64,000 nt of DNA from Neurospora crassa OR74A. Lineage: Eukaryota; Ascomycota; Sordariomycetes; Sordariales; Sordariaceae. The position numbers and the translations under genes were made by a program. The stretch covers positions 1,302,001-1,366,000 of the forward strand of contig NC_026501.1 in the NCBI RefSeq assembly GCF_000182925.2, read 5' to 3'. Below, piece by piece: positions 37,956 through 47,680 of this stretch (its first letter is position 1; each line of letters starts with the position of its first letter). Under the pieces are notes generated by a model. It was not told where the DNA came from, searched no databases, and was given only the letters and a program-made list of their open reading frames with translations.

Positions 37956-38248
37956 TGATGCGGGAGCATCGCATGTATAATTAAATCAATTAACTAGAGT
38001 AGACTGGGCATGGCTGTGAGCTATGCCCACCCCCGATGGAGGCACTGGCATTCCCAGGCACGTGTCTTGGCACGTGCCCGGCTGCCCGGTCGCTGGACCT
38101 GCAGATTAGCTGCGGACTAGCGATAAGATAAGGGAATTCCTATAAAGGGATTCCCGCGCGGGGCGGCCTTCGGCCACGCCTTTCTTCCTCTATTATCTTC
38201 TTCTTTAATATTACAGATTACAATAAGCATCGTAGTATTACCCTATCA
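37956..38248 (+). repeat. Gypsy 5' LTR
   Basis: A 293-bp repeat that pairs base for base with 46217-46509. It keeps most CpA and TpG sites and is the less mutated copy. It contains the palindrome GGCACGTGTCTTGGCACGTG (about 38061-38080) and a TATAAAG box near 38142. Confidence 0.93.
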
Positions 38249-41200
38249 AGTGGTAGCTGTAATTAAAAGGTTATAGTAACTATCGCGAACAGTATACTCC
38301 TCGCACCCTCATTCTAGTAAGTTCGCTAATTATTTATTTTGCGAGCTTGCTAGTCCGATCGAACGATCTTCCGTTACAGATAGTAACGTCGGTCCTACAA
38401 TCACCCTTTTATTTTAGAACGGATCGCCGATTATCTATTTCGCAATCTTAAATAGTCCGACTGAACGATTATCCGTTGCAGATAGTAGTATTAATCCTAC
38501 AATTACACAGTCTATCGATCACGTATTATCTAAACAACATTATAACGATTACCCCCCGCTTCCTTACCTTATACTATTACATTCGCATTGGTTCGCATTG
38601 AACGAGTATATTGAAACCTCTATACTACTCCGATCCGAGTTTCTTTAAACCTTAATGCGACAGGTTACCTACGATTTACTTATCTTCTAAATAATTATCG
38701 TTTCCTCCCCTCTTTAAAACTATTAATCGTTTATATAGAATACTATTAGCGATAGACCCTAATCTCTTTATTTATCTCCCTTACTATTACTCAAATATAC
38801 CCTAATTGTAAGTAAGATAAACTTCTACTAATAATTCGGTCGGTAGTATTTATTATAGTTAGTAAAGACCCCCCCGACTAAGCGATTGTTCGTCGCTCGC
38901 CTTGCAAACTATTGGCACCTACGACCTATAATATTAAATACTTAAGTAATTAATCTATATTACTTTAATATCGACCTAATAACCCTATACGCAATATTAC
39001 CCAAATTCGCGCTTTTATTTATTACAATACTAATTAATTATAATCCAAACCCGGTATTATTAGTACAATTATCTCTAGCATTGCAAGTACTCTCTTTCCC
39101 TTAAAATTTCGTCGGCCTTTAATTATTAACCTACCCGAGACTCTTGCGCCTCCTAAGGCTTCCCCTTAGAAAAGGTCTTCGCCCTACAATAATTAAAATA
39201 TTACTACCGTTGGCCGTAGTAATAATTTAAACTCTGGTAGTAATAATGAAGTCCTTAAGCGTATTAATAACCGGAAGGTCTGGAAGCGCCTGAACTATAT
39301 GGACGCTATAACCAAACATCTGGACGCAAATATATACTAGATGAAGAACGAGATTTATAAGCAATTCTAAAAGAACTCCGCCGCCGCCGACGTTAGAGAA
39401 GTTTGTATTAACGACCTTACTATTTAAATTAATAGCCTCGAAGTTAATATAATAATTAACTATTAAGAATTATTAGTTGTCCTCGCTTTACGACTTAAAT
39501 TGCTTAAAGGTAAAGAGAAAGCTATAGATAAGGACGAGTAAATACTTAAACGCTTCCCTAATAATTTATTAAATTAATTTAATATTACAACTATCTATTA
39601 TAGTAGGACGGCCTTAGTATATTTAGACTTAATCAATCTCAATAACAGCGAAGGCCCTTCAATTAAATACTAAAAGCTAATTGTTGAGGAAACCGACGAA
39701 GGTTCTTACATTGATATTCCGTATAATTTGCGTCAAAATCCTTGCGTTTAAGAGGTTATCCCAGCTTTCGTTGGGTAAATCCCTGCTCGACTCTATACTA
39801 CCCGTGAAGGAAGTCCGTTGCCTCGCCCTCGTATACGTGTCACCCCAATAGGCAATACCCTTACCAATAAGATTCGCTATAATCCCCGTCTTACCGATAT
39901 ATTTTATAACGATATTAAACTTAATAAAGATAATTTTATAGAGTTTATTAACGGAGTGAAAGACTGCGATTTAGAACTCTAAAGACTATTGAAAAGATAA
40001 GCCAATATATACGAGAGACATTTCCAATAAATTAAGGACTTCTATACTAAGCGAATCTATTTTACTGCGTACCTTAACTTATCCTATAATAAATCTAGTA
40101 AGGTAACTGCGGAATATATTATAATTAAGCGAATTGAGGAAGTCCCTATTATTTTCTTATACCCAGTTCGTACTACTCCCCCCGATGTTAATATCTATAA
40201 TAAGGTTGCAGATTCTTTTCTTTTATCCAAACCCAGTACCGAAGCTACTAGTAAGGCTGGAGGAGGCGTACCCCCCTCTCCTCCAAATATCCGCCTAATT
40301 GCAGCCGCTCCTAGTAACTCTAATAACAGCGATAATACGGATAATAATAGTAATAATAATAGTCTATATTCTATTAGCAAGACTAGTCGCTTTACTAATT
40401 ATAAATTAACCTTCTTTAAGGCCTTAAATATTAATAAAGATAAGACTAAATTCAAGCGAGATAATATTAGTATATTCAATCCTTTCGCTAATAACCCTAA
40501 TAATATAAGTATAATTAAATTTAATAGCGACCTCATTTATACTAATACTATTATATTTAAAGATCGGTTAATCGCTCTACTTAAAAACGACCCTAATAGA
40601 TTTATCTATAAATAATTTATACGTATATAGCCCTTTTTCTTATAAAGTGCCGTTTATATATAGTAATATAATTAAATAACCCCTAATAAGTATTATATTT
40701 TAATTACCGTAGAGCAACTTACTTTAACTTTAATTAAAAAATTTATTCCCAATATAACTATAACTACCCGGAAGTTTAACGCCGGAAGAATCTTATTATA
40801 CAACGTCTATAAGGACGAGAACGTAATTATAATATATATCCTTAAATAATTACATCTTACATATACTATAGGCATCCTAATTAAAGACGGTATAAATTAA
40901 TAGGGCGTTATAGTTTAAATTTAGAATAGCTTTAGTACCGATATAAAGACTATTATTCGCCCCCCGCCGGCGTATAGCAATACTGAAGTATACTTCAAAG
41001 AAATCAAAAAGATTCGAGCTATATTCCTTGTTATAGCTAGAAATAAGTACGTAATATCTAACAACTAGGTTTACAACCGTAGCCGCAATCCTAGCCGCAA
41101 TTAAAACTATAATTATTTGCGTAACTCTAATATTAATTACTATTATAATAATTATAATAGCTATAATAATCGCGATTTTAGTCGCAATTGTAGTACTGAG

Positions 41201-41600
41201 CCAAACTGTATTAACGATAATTGTAATTGCCCTTTTGAATGTAACCGCGACCGTAACGGTAGTTACGAGCGAGATTGTAGCTACGACTGTAACTGTGCCC
41301 TTGAGCGAAACCGCAACCGTAGCCGTAATTATAATTAGGCGGATTGCGCCTACTATATTAAGGAGGGCTCCGATAAGAGCGATTTAGTTAATTTTATAGA
41401 AGATTACTTAGATGGATATAATTCGGATAGTTCGGTTTACTATATATATAGTAGCCAATTGACTTATTCTAAGTACCTAATAGTATTCGATTCTATAAAA
41501 ACTAAAATAGACTATACTAAAGAATATTAAATTATAAATATTCGTATAGATTCTATTCTAACTATTACTAATAGCGCGAAGTTCTATAAGTATTAAGATT
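38249..41600 (+). pseudogene. Gypsy leader and gag-like region, RIP-mutated
   Basis: Between the 5' LTR and pol. From about 39170 to 41350 the plus strand has a long, stop-broken frame with charged helical stretches (for example VLKRINNRKVWKRLNYMDAI near 39250) as in Gypsy gag proteins. A run rich in Asn, Arg and Cys at 41117-41338 probably replaces the nucleocapsid part. No intact CCHC knuckle remains. Placement as gag rests on order, not on motifs. Confidence 0.5.
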
Positions 41601-41759
41601 GTAAACGGACCTTCCGATTTCGAAATAACTTATTCGAACATTTTAATATTTACTATATTAAGTCTACTACTACCTATAAAGAACCTTTAGAACCTATTTA
41701 TTATACTAATACAATTATTCCATTTGAAATTTAGGACGCCATTCCTTAAAACGATAAAT

Positions 41760-44400
41760 TATCTAAGAAGGGCCCTATATCGAACTTTATTTATCTCTGA
41801 ATTATTACTAAAGCTACTCTAATTTCTAAAGAGGTTAAGATTTACGTAGATCTAGGCGCAGTAAAGATAATCATTGGGCGAATATTCCTATAGACTTTCG
41901 AACATTCGATTTCGACTAAATATTTAATAAGGATTAAAGGAGTAGGTAGTAAGTTAATTAAATTAATAAAATAAGTAATATTTACTTTCTTCTTCCCTAG
42001 AAGGGACTCTAAGGGTAAGCTTATCCTACTTAGAACTATAGCGGTAAGATAGGTGATTAACGAGTTGGAACCTAACTTCTTATTGGCCAATAGTTTCCTT
42101 TACCCCCGATAAATATATATCGACTATTAGAAAATTAAAGTTAATCTTCTATAAAATAATTTTAATATAATATTCAAAGTACTTAAATTATCTAATTATT
42201 ACTTTTAAAAAATTGTAACCGAGAAGAAAGTAATACTTCGTTTAGGCGAGGAATATATAGTTCTAATTTACTATATTAGCCTTCCTAAAGATTGAAGCTT
42301 TCTTTTCGATTCCTTTTACCTTATAGTAGTTAGTGCGGTTATTAATACACATTTACTTAGGGTCGTATTAATAAAAAATACATTAAACTAAATAATTACT
42401 ATTCTACACAAATAGAAAATCGGTATAATTACTAAGTATAATATAGATAGCTTTATTATAATATCCTAGTTAAATATTTGTGAAATAGTAATAGTAGTTT
42501 AAGTACTAAATATAATAGAAGATAATCCGCCCCTTTCGGTTATAGAAGTAACGGAGGTAGTATATTAAACCTACTTTGTACCGGCTAACGTAGATTTAGA
42601 TATCGAATTTAATAATATTATCCCTACGAATAATATTACCTCTATAACTAGCTCCAACTTACTAACTAACTATGCCCCGAAGTTTAAAACTCCCTACTCC
42701 GAAGATAGTGGAAGCCCTATACCTAACGGTGCTAGCCTCCTAAACTTATTAAATAAGTAATTTACCTTTAGAATTTATATAAATAGTAAAGCCCTAAAAT
42801 TAATTATAGAGGAAGGCGTATATATCTTTGTAGGTAGTAGGAAAGTATTAAGGGTATTAACCTACTTTATTTAACAATTCCTAAATTTATAGAAAGAAGG
42901 AGGTTTAATTAACGTCCCTAAGGAAGATATAATAAAAATTCCTCTAGTTAATAGATAGTAAAACTATAAAGTAGCTACGCGTATATACCCTATTAATAAG
43001 AAAGATTAAGCGGTTATCGACGAAGTTTTTAATATACTTTATAAATAAGGTAAAATAGATTGGGTAAAGTATGCTACCCCTTTCGCCTACCCTATTTTTA
43101 TAGTGTAGTAAGAAATTAAGCTCGATTCTAAAAGCAGACTTATTATTAATTTAAGAGTGTTTAATAGCCTAATTATCCCGGACAATTACCTTCTTCCCCT
43201 ATAAGGAGAAATTATTACCTTTATATATAGAAAGGTAATTATAATAATTATTAACGTAGTATCCTTTTTTTATTAATTTAGTATATAATAGAAGTATAGG
43301 GACTAATTTACTTTTATTACCTATTATAGTCTTAAATAACCTATTATAGCTTAAATAGGGTTTAAGAATACATTTACTTACGTCTAACGATTTATAAATA
43401 TACTATTACGCAACTATAAGGACTATTATCGAATTTATATTAATAATATTATTATTACTTCGGATTCGGTTAACGATTATTTCTAGTACTTAGACGCTAT
43501 TTTTATATTATTTACCTTAAAGAATATTATTCTATCTTTTAAAAAATTATATTTTAGGTACCTTAGTATTGAACTACTAGGCTTTTATATAAATAGCTTC
43601 GGCTTTTCAATTATAATAGAGCGAATTTAAATATTTAAGAATCTAGCTTTCCTAAATAACTTAAAAGCTTTAAAGCAATATATTAGTAGTATAGGCTTTT
43701 TATAGTATCTAATCCCGTACTACACTTAATTCGTAGAGCCTTTATAGAATTGTAAGGTGACGTTGTTAGCCGAAGGCCGTAAAATAAGTAAAGTTGAGGC
43801 GGGAAAATTAACTAGGCGAGTAGCGTATTGTATTTACACCTACTATACCCCTACCCAAGCCGAGAAGACCGCCTTCGAGTCTTTTTAAAGCGTTATTTGT
43901 AATAAAGGTACTATTTTGTACTATTTAGACCTAAATCGCATAATATTTCTCTAAATCGATAGTTTACTCGAGTGAAGATTCAGTGTTATAGTATTTTATT
44001 TAAAAGAAGGATATAGCTGGTCGGAAGGATCTTTAATCCCCTTCTTCTAAGTCCTGCCCATTATATTTTTAAGTAAAGTACTAACGAAGGCTAAAATATA
44101 ATATAGACCTTCGGAACTAGAGGTAGTATACCTCGTCTAGGCTATAAAGAAGTTGCGTATATAGTTGTACGCGTATAATTATACTATTATTATACTAATT
44201 AACTATTTTATAATAAAGGGAATAGTCAAATAAATATTATTATATATTACATTAATAAATAGAGTTAACCGCTAGTTAATTAATATTTCTATTTATTTAT
44301 TAGAGTATAAATTTAAGGTCTTTTATATCCCTAGTAAGCTAAATTTTATTTTAGACGCTCTTAGCCGCTTTAAAATAATTAATAGGAACAAGAACCCCAA
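41760..44400 (+). pseudogene. Gypsy protease-like, reverse transcriptase and RNase H remains
   Basis: A possible aspartic protease lies at about 41815-41960 (VDLGAVKIIIGR, in place of a DxGA motif). Reverse transcriptase is clear from about 43050: GKIDWVKYATPFAYPIF, then LIINLRVFN, and near 43435 YINNIIIT where the catalytic YxDD is expected, with both Asp changed to Asn. RNase H follows from about 43900 to 44380 (FLSKVLTKAK, YRPSELEVVYLV, PSKLNFILDALSRF). Many TAG stops interrupt it, so it is inactive. Confidence 0.85.
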
Positions 44401-44689
44401 AGGTATTACTACCTTCAACGACGTTTGGACCGAGGATAGGGCGTTCTTCTTTAACGATATTTAGTATATATTTTCGGAAGTCCAAATAAATATTAAGCTA
44501 CGTAGAGTATATATAGTAGCCTATACTTCCGATAAGAAGTTCTTTTAGATAATGGAATACTTTAAAGAGTATTGGAGGATTATTAAAGACGGCAACATTA
44601 TTTTTTCGAAGCCCGGTTATCCTTTCTTTATAAGAGACAGCCTTATTTATAATTAATAAATCAAACTAAGCGGAGGCTCTATTAATAAT

Positions 44690-45600
44690 TTATATATTCC
44701 CTATAAGTATGTAAAGGATGTGTTGGAAGCTGCTTACGATAATAAGTATTACTTCGGCCGAAATCGAATAATATACGACCTAAAAGGAGTATTATTTACT
44801 AATAAAGTACAACTCGTTAGATAGTATATTAAATACTACCTAATTTATTAATTGAACTAAACTAACCGCAATCCGCTTATTGAGGATTATTAGCCTATTA
44901 AGCTAGAAGAAGCTCTTCTAATACGAATTATTTCGATTAATTTTATTGTAGGCCTTCCCGAAGTATCTTCTATCGATACCTTATAGTAGATACCCGGCTA
45001 TATAACGTTTAATATTTTATTACTTATTATAAATAAAATTTCGAAGAGATTCCTATTTATCCTAGGGTATAAGAAATATTTAATTACCGAATAGGGTATT
45101 ATTATAATCCGTATATTCCTTCTATATAATTAGGGATTCCCGATTGGAATAATCTTAAATAGGGATTGGAAATTTATATTGGCCTATTAGCGCGGAATAT
45201 AAATTGTAATAGGAATTAAGCTTTTAATAATTATAGTTTACTATCTGTTAGGCAATAGAGTAGTAAAATGGAAGAACTAAATTGTGGAGATAGTTATCCG
45301 GTTCTACGCTTTCTACTACAATCTAGGTTATAATTGGCTACTTATTATTCCTTCGCTTTAATAGAACTTTAATAGCGCTCTTATTAAAAGTATTAAAGTC
45401 TCTCCTTATAAATACCTCTTTGGGTATAAATTAAAGGGATTAATGGATATTATTATTAGCGCTTAGGATTAATATAATATCGGCAATAATCCGGCTATTA
45501 AGGATTATATTTACTAAAAAGCTTAATTGGCTATAGACTTCGCTATTACCAACATTAAACTTCGTTATAATACTAACTACCGCCAAATAGAATTTAAAAT
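44690..45600 (+). pseudogene. Gypsy integrase remains
   Basis: The zinc-binding part reads AYDNKYYFGRNRIIYDL with the first His replaced by Tyr. The catalytic core follows: ISINFIVGLPEV (Asp changed to Asn), GFPIGIILNRDWKFI, GIKLLIIIVYYLLGNRVVKW in place of the usual TAYHPQTDGQTE stretch, and SPYKYLFGYKLKGL. Stops are TAG. Inactive. Confidence 0.85.
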
Positions 45601-45879
45601 AAATAATAAGGTCTTCTTAAAATTTAACTACGGATATTACCTACCCGGCCGTCTATTATAAAAGACTTCCCAATAATATTCCGGACCCTTTATAATTATC
45701 TAGAAAATCGGCCGGCTAATTTATAAATTAGAACTACTACCGAATATAAAGATACATCCGGTTATTTCAGTAGTATATCTTACTGCTACGCTTTAGGAGG
45801 ATGATCCTTTCGGCTGGACTGTTCCCCCGCCCGGGCCTATCGAGGATTCCTAAAATGATTCTAATTTAGGTTCGGACTC

Positions 45880-46150
45880 TGAAGTATTGTACTATAAAAT
45901 CGAGAAGATAGCTACCTACAAGTGGGTTGATGGGAAAGTTTGGTACTATGTGAAGTAGAAGGGATATAGCTATTATAATAATTATTGGAAGGATATTCGG
46001 GACTTAAAGAACGCTAAGGATGTAGTGGAGGACTATTAGAAGTATCGTCCAGACGAGTGTAAAAGGGGAGCCGCTTAGTTTTATATTGACGGTCAGTGTA
46101 AGGTCCGCTTTGTTGATGAAAAGGAATTAAAGGATGCGCTTCGGTAGCAT
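45880..46150 (+). pseudogene. Chromodomain remains at the end of Gypsy pol
   Basis: The frame reads YKIEKIATYKWVDGKVWYYVK, a TAG where Trp is expected, then KGY and NNYWKDIRDLKNAKDVVEDY. The aromatic W-Y-Y-V-K-W-K-G-Y pattern followed by W and a short helix is a chromodomain, which targets chromovirus integration to heterochromatin. One or two TAG codons break it. Confidence 0.85.
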
Positions 46151-46216
46151 TCGCCTAGAAGGAAGTAAGGGTATTCCTATTGAGGATAATAGCGTTGTCT
46201 TTGTAGCGCCGGGACT

Positions 46217-46509
46217 TGATGCGGGAGTATTGTATGTATAATTAAATTAATTAACTAGAGTAGACTAGGTATAGTTGTAAGCTATGCTTACCCCCGATAG
46301 AGGTACTAGTATTCCTAGGTACGTGTCTTGGTACGTGCCCGGCTGCCCGGTCGCTAGACCTATAGATTAGTTGCGGACTAGCGATAAGATAAGGGAATTC
46401 CTATAAAGGGATTCCCGCGCGGGGCGGCCTTCGGCTACGCCTTTCTTCCTCTATTATCTTCTTCTTTAATATTATAGATTGCAACAAGCATCGTGGTATT
46501 ACCCTATTA
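46217..46509 (+). repeat. Gypsy 3' LTR
   Basis: Same length as the 5' LTR with no gaps. By hand I count about 28 differences, all transitions; about 25 are C to T or G to A in this copy and three in the 5' copy. Confidence 0.93.
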
Positions 46510-47519
46510 TATATTGAGAATATTGCGCTTAGTAATTATAATACTAAACTCCTTATAGATGGATAAAGTAATATCGGTTGAGGAAGTCTTTAGTTACTTT
46601 ATTATACGAAGGATACTCTCCTCCACCTTGCTAATATATTGAAGTTGGCGGTTGGCGGCGTAGTATATTGCGCTATCCGGATTGAGGTTATATATATAAG
46701 TAGATACTATAAATGTAAATTGCTATATTATAGATTTGGCGGATAATACGAACTTTGCTTTCTATTTATAGTCTTTTTTTATATTGCCCGCTAACGGTCG
46801 AAGGGTAGTTTCGACGGTCTTATACTTTTTATTATAGTATAATAGTCCTTTAAAATATTCGAAATTATACTACGCCGGCTTACTATAGTAGTAATTACTA
46901 GCGCGTATCTTAATAACCCCGAAACCGATCTCGGTAATTGCGATATTAATCTCTTTAATAGCGGCGTCGACGTCGGTCTAAGACTAAGTAGAAAGCTTAT
47001 CGAGGGTGGGCTCCCCTTTACTAATCGACTTCGCCTTATTTGGTATACCTAACTCTTTATCTAACCTATTACTCGATAATAAGGAGGATAAGGAGTTTGA
47101 ATTTAAGGTCGATAAGGAGCGACGACGGCGGGATAGAGCGACGGCGGGAGCTGGAGATGGCTTCTCCTCTTTGACGAGCTTATTGATATTGAGAAATTCT
47201 TTATTATTGTTGCGTAGTTCGGTTTTGATCTATTTAAGAGAGGGAGTCGGACTGGGGGTGCGTACGGGCGCGAGTATAGGGGAGGAGGCGGTTAGATCTA
47301 CGATTTTAGGTATTTCTATAGTGCACGGTTAATTACTATACTAAACGAGAACCCCCCCCTTAATACTATATTTATTAACTACAATGGTAAATAATAATAG
47401 CGATGGCGACGGCGATGTGCTCGATTGCTTTAATCGTTATTACTAATGTATAGAAATATTACTCAATATTGCTCGCTAGCAAATTTAGCGGGCGCTGATA
47501 TGGTGGCTCACGATTTGCC

Positions 47520-47581
47520 ATTGGCCAGACGGCCCCCACACAGTCGGATTGGAATCGAACACAGTCGGATTATCCGGGTCG
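47520..47581 (-). repeat. MULE right terminal inverted repeat
   Basis: Perfect reverse complement of 35647-35708. Followed directly by the CTCGTCCC duplication. Confidence 0.9.
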
Positions 47582-47671
47582 CTCGTCCCTGACAAAAAAG
47601 GTGGCACCTTTTGTTGCGCTCATCGCCCATAAACTGCCCGAAAAAGTGCCACTTTTTTTGTCAGGGACGAG
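47582..47671. mobile_element. 90-bp hairpin mini-element
   Basis: Two 26-base arms (47582-47607 and 47646-47671), starting CTCGTCCCTGACAAAAAA, are inverted copies with a single mismatch around a 38-base loop. The six bases ACGCCC lie at 47672-47677 directly after it and at 35633-35638, which adjoin its left end once the MULE is removed. That is what a target duplication would give. No protein could be encoded. Family unknown. Confidence 0.65.
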
Positions 47672-47680
47672 ACGCCCTTA

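Larger units (their letters stand above)
37956..46509 (+). mobile_element. Chromodomain Gypsy (chromovirus) LTR retrotransposon, RIP-mutated
   Basis: Full-length 8,554-bp element with two 293-bp LTRs beginning TG and ending CA (5') or TA (3', a CA hit by RIP), flanked by TATAT. Domain order on the plus strand is gag-like, protease-like, reverse transcriptase, RNase H, integrase and chromodomain, the Gypsy order. All frames are broken by TAG stops. TGGTAGC two bases after the 5' LTR could be the primer-binding site; the matching tRNA was not identified. No clear polypurine tract is left before the 3' LTR. Confidence 0.92.
35950..47340 (-). pseudogene. MULE transposase, destroyed by RIP and split by the Gypsy insertion
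   Basis: Read on the minus strand the coding remains run from about 47340 to 46515, jump the Gypsy element, and continue from about 37950 to 35950. Recognisable pieces are LDYTYKINKFDIPLL at about 37756-37710 (MULE core LDCTYKTN-FNMPLL type), FNIAYCLLSREKE shortly after, ACRAVFPITQ and LWYVIKNVAFNVKK near 37540-37440 (the WHINKNV block, with W and H lost), and VEGTYGVLKVLLKNYY near 36920. Stops are almost all TAG, as expected from CAG or TGG hit by RIP. It cannot make a functional transposase. The N-terminal third is too decayed to assign a zinc finger. Confidence 0.8.
35647..47581 (-). mobile_element. RIP-mutated Mutator-like element (MULE), interrupted by a Gypsy element
   Basis: Bounded by 62-bp perfect terminal inverted repeats (35647-35708 and 47520-47581, starting CGACCCGGATAATCCG) and an 8-bp target duplication. 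Without the 8.55-kb Gypsy insert and one copy of its duplication it is about 3.4 kb, the size of a complete fungal MULE. The minus strand still shows a MULE transposase full of TAG stops. The repeats keep normal CpA/TpG while the interior from about 35790 to 47480 has lost nearly all of them. Confidence 0.85.
34981..47677. mobile_element. Four-level nested transposon block flanked by TTA
   Basis: The block is bounded by TTA at 34978-34980 and 47678-47680. From outside in it consists of a MITE (34981-35638 plus a duplicated ACGCCC at 47672-47677), a 90-bp hairpin element (35639-35646 duplicated, and 47582-47671), a MULE (35647-47581) and a Gypsy retrotransposon (37956-46509). Each junction is marked by its own short direct repeat: TTA, ACGCCC, CTCGTCCC and TATAT. 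Removing the layers in order gives an unbroken TTA-MITE-TTA site. The MULE and Gypsy interiors are AT-rich and poor in CpA/TpG from RIP. Confidence 0.85.

Noticed and set aside
41117-41338. 73-codon Asn/Arg/Cys-rich frame as a separate gene
   Set aside because: It lies inside the Gypsy element in the gag-pol direction and is an RIP-altered part of it.
47006-47332. 108-codon plus-strand frame
   Set aside because: It is antisense to the MULE transposase remains and lies within the element.
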